From contig JAJDCR010000153.1 of the NCBI GenBank assembly GCA_029260735.1, positions 1-64,000 on the forward strand: 64,000 nucleotides of DNA, in the 5' to 3' direction. This document shows, piece by piece, positions 8,200 through 16,167 of this stretch. This DNA is from Planctomycetota bacterium (lineage in GTDB: Bacteria > Planctomycetota > Uabimicrobiia > Uabimicrobiales > Uabimicrobiaceae). How positions within the stretch are numbered: position 1 is the first letter of the stretch; each line of letters starts with the position of its first letter. Under the pieces are notes generated by a model. The model searched no databases. It saw only the letters and a list, made by a program, of their open reading frames with translations, and was not told the origin of the DNA. The position numbers and the translations under genes are program-made.

Positions 8200-9294
8200 A
8201 TGTCCTACCATCAATACTTAGAAATTCTTCGGTCTTTAAAAGATAGACACCTATTAGATAGTTCTCTTTTGTTACAAGAGTTATCCATGGTTCGTAAAAA
8301 CTGGTTCCAGGGTTATCGAGCATATTGGAAAATCTTGGAGGACTTAAAAAATGTGCCTGGATTAAGCCGAGAAGATTTACTTCGGCAGCTTTGCCATAAC
8401 ACAGGATCGACTATTGTTGTTTCTTCTGAAAAACAAGCAGGAGAAGATAGTTGTACAAGTATTCAAGAGGCTTTAGATAAGGCCTCTCATGGCAGTCGAA
8501 TCTTGATTTCTCCAGGGATTTATCGAGAACAGCTAGTGGTTAATAAAGAGGTTGAAATTATTGGACAGAGCTCGAGTGACTGTATTATTGAGGGAACGGA
8601 AGAAAATTGCTTTTCTATTTGCTCTTCCCGAGTTTTGCTTCGTGGACTCAGTATAAAACAAAAGGGTGTTTCTCAAGGGCATTCGGTAGAGCTGATACAA
8701 GGAAAGTTGTTTCTGGAAGACTGTCTAGTTTATAGTGAAGCACTGGCTGCAGTAATGCTTAATCGGACTAATTTTCCTGCGGTTATTCGAAATTGTTTGA
8801 TCCAAGGCCGAAACAATAGCGGAATTGTTTTGGCAGAAGAGAGTAGCGCGGTTATCGAAAACTGTGAAATCTATGGAAGTGCTCTTGCTGCGATTCAAGT
8901 ATTAGCAAAGGCTAATCCTACAATTCGAGGCTGTAAGATTCATGGAGCTAAGCAAAGCGGGATTTTAATCTCTGAAAAAGCTTCCGCTTTAATTGAACAC
9001 TGTGATATTTTTGAAAATGCTTTTGCTGGAATATCGGTTAATGAGGGAGGGCACCCAATTGTCCGCCATTGTACGATACACGATGGACGAGGCAGTGGGA
9101 TCGCCATTCACAAAAAAGGAACTGCTATCATTGAAGAGTGCAACATAGTTGGTAACGCCCGATCTGGTATATCTATTAGTGAAGGGGGTTATTCTACCAT
9201 TCGACGATGTAAGATCAATCGTAATCAGTACGATGCGATTTGGGCACGTGGCAATGCGTTGGCTACCGTCGAAGATTGTGAACTGGTGAGTTGA
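8200..9294 (+). CDS. Right-handed parallel beta-helix repeat protein
   Basis: The 364-residue product has an N-terminal helical part of about 75 residues, then a segment like SIQEALDKASHGSRILISPG-IY that typically begins pectate-lyase-like beta-helices, then about eight coils of 22-23 residues with a repeated pattern (SGIVLAEESSAVIENCEIYG, SGILISEKASALIEHCDIFE and similar). It matches the Beta_helix/PbH1 family. No signal peptide is present, so it is probably cytoplasmic, unlike secreted polysaccharide lyases, and I see no lyase active site. It precedes the kinase gene at 9305 by 10 bases, so it is probably in one operon and may act as a scaffold or substrate for that kinase (inference). Confidence 0.85.
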   Translation: MSYHQYLEILRSLKDRHLLDSSLLLQELSMVRKNWFQGYRAYWKILEDLKNVPGLSREDLLRQLCHNTGSTIVVSSEKQAGEDSCTSIQEALDKASHGSRILISPGIYREQLVVNKEVEIIGQSSSDCIIEGTEENCFSICSSRVLLRGLSIKQKGVSQGHSVELIQGKLFLEDCLVYSEALAAVMLNRTNFPAVIRNCLIQGRNNSGIVLAEESSAVIENCEIYGSALAAIQVLAKANPTIRGCKIHGAKQSGILISEKASALIEHCDIFENAFAGISVNEGGHPIVRHCTIHDGRGSGIAIHKKGTAIIEECNIVGNARSGISISEGGYSTIRRCKINRNQYDAIWARGNALATVEDCELVS

Positions 9295-9304
9295 GGAAAA
9301 AATA

Positions 9305-11521
9305 ATGGTTACTTTCACTTCTGAGAAGGGTGAGTCTTATTATCTTGGTACATATGCTCAAGGAGGGATGTCTCGGGTTTATAGTTTACCTGGAAACGAA
9401 AACTCCGTTGTTAAGGTACCGCTTTATGATAATAGTAAAGCCTTGGCTAGGTTTCGTCAAGAAATTCGGGCTATTCAAGAAATTCATCACGAAGGAGTTG
9501 TTAAAATACATGAGCTGGGAATGGTTGACGATGGTCGAGAGATTGATGCATACTGCATGGAGAAACTCTCCCAAAGTCTAGATACCAAAATTTCTCAGTT
9601 GACAACTTTTCAAATCGTTAGGATTATTTATAAGCTTGCTCAAGCTTTAGCAATAGTTCACCAAAAAGGAATTGTTCATCGCGATATTAAGCCTGAAAAT
9701 ATTTGCTTTAGAGGCACTGGAGTGCACTCTCCTGTTTTGATTGATTTTGGACTTGCCTACACTATCCAAGCGGCATCCTCTGCCACAGGAACCGTTGCAG
9801 GGACGGTTCGCTATCTTGCTCCTGAACAAAGCTTTACGAAAGATCCCAAGCCATATGGGATTATCAATGACAGAACTGATATGTACGCTTTGGGAGTTAT
9901 TTTCTATGAAATGTTGACAAAAGGAAAATGGCCTTACCCTCCTCAAGAAGATCATGTCTCGATTATAGATGTTATTCTAGTCATCCAAGAAGATACCCCA
10001 CCTATTTATCCTGAAGAAATAGATTCTGAAATTCGTGCCATTCTAGATAATTTATTAAAAAAGAAAACCTCAGAAAGAATGGGGGCGAGTGAGCTTGTCG
10101 AAAATTGTCGAGAATGGCTTTTCTTAAGACTCTTAGAGCAAGGGGATCGAGTTTCGGCAAGAGAGAGAAAAATTGACTATTGGCAAGAAGCAATGGAGTA
10201 CAACACTGATTTTTCTCAGCAAGTAATCAAGGAGCGATTGCAGCAGTTGTATGGACAAAAAAAAGTCCGGATTGTTTCTCCCAATAAAGGCCTAGATCTC
10301 ATTGCTGAGTTGCCCGTGGAGCTTATTATTCCTCTTTGGGAGCTTCGCGAACGTTATGTCGTTTTAGAGCAACAATCTTACACTAATCTGAAACAATTAG
10401 TCAAAAAAGAAAACAAGATTATTGAGATTAAAGAGGTTCTTAAATTAGCAGACACCCTTTGTCAAGTTTTAGAAATTTTAGACCAGTATAATCTACGTTT
10501 TTCTGATGAATGGATTTTGTCTAAAGAAAAATATATTCTGTTAACGGATCAAGCTCTTCCCAAGACTAGTCGAAAAACAGAAAAAACTGAAGATTTGGAT
10601 GTTTTGGGGTGGAACTCAGAAGTTGAAAATGACACTAACTCTTCCCCTTCTACAGAAGCAGAAATGGAGTTAGTGAATACTTTTTGTTCTAGTCCACCTA
10701 ATCAGAGCACTTCTTCTTCTTCTTCGCGCTGGGTAATAGATGGTCTTTACCGCTTAGAGGAAGGACTTTTACCTCAAAAAGAGAAAATTATCGCAGAAAT
10801 TGTGCGCTATAGCTTGAGCACTTTTGATGTAAAGAGGCAAAAGTTGATTGAAAAAGTGCCTTCTTATTTTTGTTCCTTGTTAGAAAAACCTCCTGCGGAC
10901 TTGTTGTATCAACTAAAAAATATTTACGCATTAGTTCATCATGAGTTTGATCAAATAAAAAAGCTAATCCAAGAGGCTATTAATGATACTAGCATCGAAC
11001 ATCTTGACACAATAAAAAGTTACTTAGGAAAACTAGAAAATTCTCAGTTTGCTGATATCCGAAACTTGGCTCAATCTCTTAAGTTGTTTTTGAAACCGGG
11101 ACGAAAGTACACCATCTCACAAAACTATATAGATAAAGCTTTACGATTGCAAAATTCTCTTCCTTCAGGTGAAATGAATGTGAGATTTCTTGTTGTCGAA
11201 GATATGTTGATTGAAGAAGTTCCTTATTCCACTCAACTCTCTGATCATATTATTTCTCCTCACCAAATTCCAGATCTAGCAGAAGCTATGATGAAAGAGC
11301 TGTTTAAGGTCGGAGCACCTTTCCATTTGAATCCTAAAGATGTCTATGTTAAGGTCGATGGAAACGTATTTGAGGTGCGTTTTAGTCGTTTGTGGAAGTA
11401 CGATTTTGATCGAAAGAACTACACAGTCAGTAATGCAGTGGCTCACTGTTTAGCGGTTTACTTGGGAAACTTGATTGAGGAAGAGCCTACTAAGGAAGAA
11501 AAAAATCTGGCCGTGGACTAA
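9305..11521 (+). CDS. Ser/Thr protein kinase, catalytically intact, with long C-terminal region
   Basis: Residues about 8-275 form a Hanks-type kinase. The invariant motifs are present: glycine loop AQGGMSRVY, VVKVP lysine, HRDIKPEN with D127, DFG at 147-149, and the GTVRYLAPEQ activation segment. It should therefore be active. After a conserved-looking helical segment, residues about 340-420 (LRERYVVLEQQSYTNLKQLV then VLKLADTLCQVLEILDQYNL) resemble parts of a second, strongly degenerate kinase lobe. A Ser-rich linker (SSSSS near 472-478) and an unrecognised C-terminal domain follow. No membrane segment is seen, so it is soluble. The ribosome site GAGGAAAA precedes the ATG. It lies in an operon with the beta-helix gene. 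Confidence 0.93.
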   Translation: MVTFTSEKGESYYLGTYAQGGMSRVYSLPGNENSVVKVPLYDNSKALARFRQEIRAIQEIHHEGVVKIHELGMVDDGREIDAYCMEKLSQSLDTKISQLTTFQIVRIIYKLAQALAIVHQKGIVHRDIKPENICFRGTGVHSPVLIDFGLAYTIQAASSATGTVAGTVRYLAPEQSFTKDPKPYGIINDRTDMYALGVIFYEMLTKGKWPYPPQEDHVSIIDVILVIQEDTPPIYPEEIDSEIRAILDNLLKKKTSERMGASELVENCREWLFLRLLEQGDRVSARERKIDYWQEAMEYNTDFSQQVIKERLQQLYGQKKVRIVSPNKGLDLIAELPVELIIPLWELRERYVVLEQQSYTNLKQLVKKENKIIEIKEVLKLADTLCQVLEILDQYNLRFSDEWILSKEKYILLTDQALPKTSRKTEKTEDLDVLGWNSEVENDTNSSPSTEAEMELVNTFCSSPPNQSTSSSSSRWVIDGLYRLEEGLLPQKEKIIAEIVRYSLSTFDVKRQKLIEKVPSYFCSLLEKPPADLLYQLKNIYALVHHEFDQIKKLIQEAINDTSIEHLDTIKSYLGKLENSQFADIRNLAQSLKLFLKPGRKYTISQNYIDKALRLQNSLPSGEMNVRFLVVEDMLIEEVPYSTQLSDHIISPHQIPDLAEAMMKELFKVGAPFHLNPKDVYVKVDGNVFEVRFSRLWKYDFDRKNYTVSNAVAHCLAVYLGNLIEEEPTKEEKNLAVD

Positions 11522-11587
11522 TGGATTGCTACTTGGGGTAAAGTGTGAATAACTCCGTTAGGTATGGTATCTTTAAGGACACTTTCT

Positions 11588-12904
11588 ATGTGGCAACTTT
11601 TTGACTCAAGTGGCTTTGCTACAAGAACAACTTGAGGCGGATGGTCGTCGGAGCTAGTTTGGCTCCATAACTCATCCGATATACTCATTTGGTTTTCTTA
11701 TATGTGTATTCCTGTGGCTTTGGTTTATTTTGCACAAAAGAAAAAAGACGTACCATTTCATTGGATGTTCTTTATGTTTGGAGCATTCATTATCACTTGT
11801 GGCTTTACACACTTGATTGATGTCTGGACTTTTTATAATCCTGTTTATCGTTTTTCTGCATTTATGAAAGTGATTACTGCTTTAGCGTCTTTATCAACAG
11901 TGATTGCTCTTATTCCAACTATACCTAAAGCTTTAAATTTACCAGGTATTATCACTTTGAATGAAAAACTTCACCAAGAGGTAAAGGTTCGTAAAAAAAC
12001 AGAAGAAGATCTGCAACTTTCCTACTCCACATTGGCGAAAAAAATGGAAGACCTGGAAACTATTAATGCTCGACTAGAGCAAGAAATAACTACTCGGAAA
12101 GAGTATGAAGAAAAGCTAGCCAGACAAACTAGAGAACTAGAATATTCTAACAAAGAGCTAGAGCAATTCACCTATATCACTTCTCATGATTTACGCTCTC
12201 CCTTAATTAACCTAAGAGGTTTCTCGGACGTTTTGCAAAACTCTTTAGATAAAGCAACTCCTGCCATAAAAAAAGGTCTAAAAGAGCTATCAGGAAAAGA
12301 AAAAGAAAAAATTGAAAAAATACTTGAAAGTTCTATCCCTAAAGCCTTAGGTTATATCAATAGTGCTGTAGGACGAATTGATAATTTAAGCAATGCTATT
12401 TTAGAGCTATCGCGTACAGGGCGCCGTAAACTGCACTGGGAGCTGATAGATACAAACAAACTAGTATCTTCCTGTATCGACAGTTTTCGCCATCAAATAG
12501 ATGTAAAAAATGTAGTCGTAGTGTTGGAGGAGATTCCTTCTGTCTATGCTGATCGAGTTTCCGTTGAGCAGGTGTTTGCTAATATTATTGACAATGCAAT
12601 TAAGTATTTGCCACCGGGTCCCCAAGGGAAAATATCTATTTCGGGAAGGGAAGAAGAAGAGCATGTTCTTTTTGTAATCGAAGACAATGGATGTGGTATA
12701 GCAGAGCACAATATGGAAAAAGTATTCCAAGTATTTCGACGAATAGGAAAAGCAGAGGTTCCTGGCGAAGGAATGGGAATGGCTTACACAAAAACTATTG
12801 TTCATCGTCATGGAGGGGAAGTTTGGTGTGAATCTACTTTGGATAAGGGAACAAAGTTTTATTTTACCATTAAACAAAAATTAAATAAAAATGAAGACTA
12901 TTAA
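11588..12904 (+). CDS. Ethylene-receptor-like sensor histidine kinase with an in-frame TGA
   Basis: From the ATG at 11588 (ribosome site AAGGA eight bases upstream) the frame reads MWQLFDSSGFATRTT, a TGA at codon 16, then GGWSSELVWLHNSSDILIWF and on to the stop at 12904. The first three membrane helices match the ethylene-binding domain of plant ETR1: D31, Y38, C71 and H75 reproduce the spacing of ETR1 D25, Y32, C65 and H69, where the Cys and His bind copper. A coiled coil follows, then a HisKA domain (SHDLRSPL, H200) and a HATPase domain (IIDNAIKYLP, EDNGCGI, GEGMGMAY). In related bacterial kinases, as I recall them, the TGA position is a Cys in an FxPRxxCGxW motif. Starting instead at the ATG at 11702 would lose D31 and half of the first helix. 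The TGA may be selenocysteine, a nonsense mutation or a sequence error. A response regulator gene follows. Confidence 0.85.
11650..11666 (+). promoter_or_regulatory. SECIS-like hairpin after the in-frame TGA
   Basis: GGAGCT pairs with GGCTCC (including one U-G pair) around the loop AGTTT. The stem begins 14 bases after the TGA at 11633-11635 and the loop 20 bases after it, with GU inside the loop as in the E. coli fdhF element. The size is small and such a hairpin can occur by chance, so this is only suggestive. Confidence 0.35.
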
Positions 12905-12947
12905 AAATACATTCCAAATCACTTTAAGTTTAGCAAGGGAAATATAG

Positions 12948-13604
12948 ATGTTGTGCCAAGAAAAAGTTTTGCTTGTTGAAGACGATCCTGGACTAGGAGA
13001 TCTCTTTTCACTTAAACTAAGTGAGTTTGGCTATAGTACGAGTATTGCTCGCACTGGCGAAGAGGCTATTCAAAAATATGAACAAGGAGTTCATAATGTG
13101 ATCGTTGTGGACTATAACATCCCTGGAGAATACAATGGACTGGATATTTTACGCTACATAAAAAGCAAAAAGGACTCGCCGCCTGTCATTATTTTAACCG
13201 GCCATGGAAATGAAAGAATAGCTGTGGAAGCATTGCGTTGTGGTGCTGCTAATTACATTATTAAAGATGTTAACCTACACTACCTTGCTCTTCTTATATC
13301 AGCTATTGAGTCGGAGAAATCTCATTGTGAATTGAAAAAGAAAGTTCTGAAAAATGAAGAAATGATGAGGTCCTTGAGGTTTGATTTAGAAAAAAGGATG
13401 GAGCCATTCAAAAAAAAGCTTGCCCGTGAATTAAAAACTCCCTTAGCGTCTGCTCAAAAGTTTTTAGAGATTTTTATGGAAAAACAATCTGATAAGTTTG
13501 AAGAGGAAGATTGTCAATACATCCAAAATGCCCAAGAGTTATTAAGACAAATAGAAAAAATTACAAACAAACTTTTCCAAGAAAAGGTGCCATTCATAAA
13601 ATAA
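12948..13604 (+). CDS. Response regulator with a degenerate DHp-like C-terminus
   Basis: Residues 1-122 form a receiver domain: acidic pair E11 D12, phosphoacceptor D55 in VVDYNIPG, T84 and K106. After a coiled-coil linker, residues 150-212 resemble the histidine-kinase dimerisation domain: KKLARELKTPLASA has the shape of the H-box (usually SHELRTPL) but the phosphoacceptor His is R160. No ATPase domain follows, so this is not a kinase; the domain may serve for dimerisation or for docking with a kinase. It follows the ethylene-receptor-like kinase by 43 bases and is probably its partner. No DNA-binding output domain is present. AAGGGA precedes the ATG. Confidence 0.88.
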   Translation: MLCQEKVLLVEDDPGLGDLFSLKLSEFGYSTSIARTGEEAIQKYEQGVHNVIVVDYNIPGEYNGLDILRYIKSKKDSPPVIILTGHGNERIAVEALRCGAANYIIKDVNLHYLALLISAIESEKSHCELKKKVLKNEEMMRSLRFDLEKRMEPFKKKLARELKTPLASAQKFLEIFMEKQSDKFEEEDCQYIQNAQELLRQIEKITNKLFQEKVPFIK

Positions 13605-13648
13605 GAAATAGAGGCTTCCAATGACACCCTTCCTTAAAAAGACTTATT

Positions 13649-13675
13649 AATAATATTGATGTTATCAATATTATT
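13649..13675. terminator. AT-only hairpin between convergent genes
   Basis: AATAATATTGAT and ATCAATATTATT form a perfect 12-bp stem around GTT. It lies after the response regulator gene and overlaps the last bases of the convergent hydrolase gene, so it may end both transcripts. The stem contains only two G/C pairs or so and lacks a long T run. Confidence 0.5.
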
Positions 13676-15044
13676 GATATTGGAAAACTTCTACCTCAAG
13701 GGTGAGCTTCCATTTTTCTGTTTCGACGATGTAGGTTTGAGTTCCTTGTTGATCTACAGGGACAGTTATGTTAGTTTCGCCCAAGTTTTCGAAAGGTTTC
13801 TCAAAATCTTCTGCTACTTTGTAGATATCATCCCAGTCGATTTCTTCGGCCCAAAGAGTGATACTCAAGTTTCTTTCTTCAGGAGAAAGCATCCAATCAA
13901 AAAGTTTACTGTCAACTTCTTTTGCTTCATTAGGAGAGCAAGAAATCACTTTGGCAGTATGATTTTCTCGGTTAATCAAAGCTATTTCTTTGTCTATTTT
14001 CCAAGCTTTGCTTGAATGAGGAGAGTGTACTTTACCTTGGTAAGCGACTTCTCCTTTTCCAAACCAAAAAGCATCTTCCGTGAAGTCTTTAGCAGTAGCC
14101 TCAACAATACGAATGGTCGCTCGCCGATCACCTTTAGCAAAGCTATGTATATTTGCCCAAAGACCAGAGTCATCTTTAACTCCAGGGTGAGTGGTTCCTA
14201 TTGTTACTGTTGCAGGAAGTTTTCCTTGGAAGCGGTTTTTTAAAGCTAGGCTATGTAGTTGCATATCTTCAACTAAAAGAACCCCATCACTCGCTTTTCC
14301 TGTGATTGCAGAAAGAGCTCCTTCAAAAAGGTTGCTATTGGAAGAAATTTGGTGTCCAATAAGGATGTTTTTAAAGAAAGGGCTGGCTCCTTCTGTTCTT
14401 GGCTTATTAATATTCTTTTCAATCCAAACATAGTTCATTGTTATGGGGTCTGAAAGATTTAAGCCCAACTCTTTTTCAAAGAATTTTCTGAGCTCGTCAT
14501 CTAAGGTTAAATTAGCAGGGTAAGCTCCGCAAACAGCTCCTTCAATGGTCAACCAACGAGCAATTTTGCCACTAGAAGCTAAACCTTCTACATCTTGCTC
14601 AATAATGTAGCGAGAAATCAATCCACCATAACTTCCCCCGCATAAATTTACTTTTGTTGCACCTGTAAGAGCAAGGCGATGCTTGATAAACTTAGCTGCG
14701 ATGAGAGCGTAACGAGGAGTTCCTATTCCAGCAGATTCAATCTCTTTGGTGTTTTTGGCAGTGTAGTACTTCGGGGCAACTTTCCCATAATACTCCACTT
14801 GAACGATTTGATTTGGAGCCATTGGGTCAACAGTACCATCGGGCACTTTTAACATTTCGGCCATTTGTTTAATAAGATTTTGTGTTTTGGCAATTCCAAA
14901 AGGGCCATTTTTATATACACCATCAGGGTCAAATCCTCCGACCAAAACACTAATGGTTGTATCTTTTTCATCTGCTATTACATGAGAGTAAGGCAGAAAA
15001 AGTAAACTGGCTGTTAAGGTGACAGCAAAAAGAAATTTAAACAT
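13671..15044 (-). CDS. Secreted alpha/beta-hydrolase (lipase/esterase-like)
   Basis: A signal peptide (MFKFLFAVTLTASLLFLP, cleavage near HVIADEK) directs export. The nucleophile elbow is CGGSYGG with Ser138, matching the GxSxG rule. Candidate catalytic partners are an Asp in the LLVEDMQ region and His in GTTHPGV, in the usual order after the serine. The last 70 residues form a beta-rich domain (NITVPVDQQGTQTYIVETEK). The substrate cannot be read from sequence; lipases, PGAP1-like hydrolases and polyhydroxyalkanoate depolymerases share this fold. A GGAGG ribosome site precedes the ATG. It is the last gene of a minus-strand set with two small membrane protein genes upstream. Confidence 0.85.
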   Translation of the reverse strand: MFKFLFAVTLTASLLFLPYSHVIADEKDTTISVLVGGFDPDGVYKNGPFGIAKTQNLIKQMAEMLKVPDGTVDPMAPNQIVQVEYYGKVAPKYYTAKNTKEIESAGIGTPRYALIAAKFIKHRLALTGATKVNLCGGSYGGLISRYIIEQDVEGLASSGKIARWLTIEGAVCGAYPANLTLDDELRKFFEKELGLNLSDPITMNYVWIEKNINKPRTEGASPFFKNILIGHQISSNSNLFEGALSAITGKASDGVLLVEDMQLHSLALKNRFQGKLPATVTIGTTHPGVKDDSGLWANIHSFAKGDRRATIRIVEATAKDFTEDAFWFGKGEVAYQGKVHSPHSSKAWKIDKEIALINRENHTAKVISCSPNEAKEVDSKLFDWMLSPEERNLSITLWAEEIDWDDIYKVAEDFEKPFENLGETNITVPVDQQGTQTYIVETEKWKLTLEVEVFQYQ

Positions 15045-15085
15045 TTTAAAACCTCCCTATAGCGCAAAAAAAAGCGCTTAGTTTC

Positions 15086-15391
15086 TTATAGTTTCGACAT
15101 TTGGCTTTTTGAAAACCATTTTTCTTTAAAGCCAAAGGCAAGAATGAAAATTAATAAGGCATCAAATAGGCTGACTCTGTGAGCCATTTCTCCGGCTCCG
15201 AAAACAAATAGTTGCAGCCCTAGTCCGCCGAAGGTAAAGTAACCAACAGCGTTTGCCCAGAAGTCGGGAACAGAAAACTGTTTTTTTAGCCAAATGGTAT
15301 TCTTTTCCACTAGAGATAAAATAATGAGCACTAAGAGAAAAAGAGCCCCATAGGCGATGGATAAATGTAGAAAAGATTGCCAAGATTGCAT
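15086..15391 (-). CDS. Small membrane protein, unknown
   Basis: The 101-residue product has about three hydrophobic segments: LSIAYGALFLLVLIILSLV, VGYFTFGGLGLQLFVFGAG and LFDALLIFILAFGF. It ends in a basic tail. I recognise no family. It lies 41 bases upstream of the hydrolase gene and just downstream of another small membrane protein gene in the same direction. The ribosome site is weak, so the start is less certain than the frame. Confidence 0.65.
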   Translation of the reverse strand: MQSWQSFLHLSIAYGALFLLVLIILSLVEKNTIWLKKQFSVPDFWANAVGYFTFGGLGLQLFVFGAGEMAHRVSLFDALLIFILAFGFKEKWFSKSQMSKL

Positions 15392-15412
15392 AGTAACCCA
15401 GTGCTAGATAAT

Positions 15413-15631
15413 TTAAGAGCGAAAAATTAGAACAAAAAGAGCAAAGAGACAAAAGATAAAAAAGAACATAATAAATATGCTCACGCAGCCTTCTAACTTC
15501 TCATATTTTTCATCTGTGTCTGCTATTTGGTGAGAAGATTTGTTTTCAAGTTTGAATAAAACAATAAAAATTACAAGCAAGACTACTGAAAACAAGGATA
15601 TAAGTGTGAGTAGGTTTAGAGATAGGAGCAT
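15413..15631 (-). CDS. Small two-helix membrane protein, unknown
   Basis: The 72 residues hold two membrane helices (LLTLISLFSVVLLVIFIVLF and VSIFIMFFFIFCLFALFVLI) joined by a charged loop. AGGGAAA precedes the ATG. Its neighbour at 15086-15391 is also a small membrane protein, so the two may form a pair. No function can be assigned. Confidence 0.65.
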   Translation of the reverse strand: MLLSLNLLTLISLFSVVLLVIFIVLFKLENKSSHQIADTDEKYEKLEGCVSIFIMFFFIFCLFALFVLIFRS

Positions 15632-15756
15632 GATATTTCCCTGAGTTAAAAGTTCTTCTACTTATTAACACATCTTAGTTGGATCTACCCAAATTATACA
15701 ACTTTTTCCAGGGAAAAAAAACAAATCCTAAACTTGCTATAGAATTAATTCTCAAG

Positions 15757-16155
15757 TCATTGCTCCAGTGCTACTTGCTTTTTTACAATTTCGTTTCTTT
15801 GCTTTTCTAAATCACGCACTTGATCGGAAACTTGGCTGTAGTTTTTTTGCCAAGCTTGAAGTTCTTCTGTTAATGGTAGATCTTCTGGCGGCTCAGGGCC
15901 GATGACTAGATCTTTTTCTTCGTTACTATTCCTTACCTCATGTAGCTCTTTTTTTTCCTGAAGATATTGATTTTTCGCTTTAATGTAGGCTTCCAAAGAT
16001 ACTTGAACTTTGACGATCGATTTTAATTCATCTTGAAGTCCGTCAATTTTATCGGAAACAATTTGGTATTCGCGAGATAAATTTACAGAGCTTTTGCAGC
16101 CTACTAACAAAAAAAGAAGAGCTGAGGCAAGAAAAACGATGCTTATTTTTTTCAT
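15757..16155 (-). CDS. Coiled-coil lipoprotein
   Basis: The N-terminus MKKISIVFLASALLFLLVGC is a lipoprotein signal with lipobox LVGC. The mature 113 residues are rich in Lys, Glu and Gln and form two probable coiled coils (about residues 30-75 and 105-132) separated by a Pro/Glu linker (IGPEPPEDLPLTEE). It should be anchored to the outer or inner membrane. It lies 12 bases after the stop of the kinase-HEAT gene in the same direction, so it is probably in one operon with it. Confidence 0.85.
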   Translation of the reverse strand: MKKISIVFLASALLFLLVGCKSSVNLSREYQIVSDKIDGLQDELKSIVKVQVSLEAYIKAKNQYLQEKKELHEVRNSNEEKDLVIGPEPPEDLPLTEELQAWQKNYSQVSDQVRDLEKQRNEIVKKQVALEQ

Positions 16156-16167
16156 AGTGAACCTTTC

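Noticed and set aside
11702..12904. Histidine kinase gene starting at the ATG at 11702
   Set aside because: This start would cut the first membrane helix and drop the conserved Asp; the upstream ATG at 11588 has a ribosome site and the missing domain start in the same frame.
15162..15452. Alternative 96-residue membrane-like frame
   Set aside because: It overlaps the better-supported frame at 15086-15391 in another phase, and its hydrophobic parts do not give clean helices.
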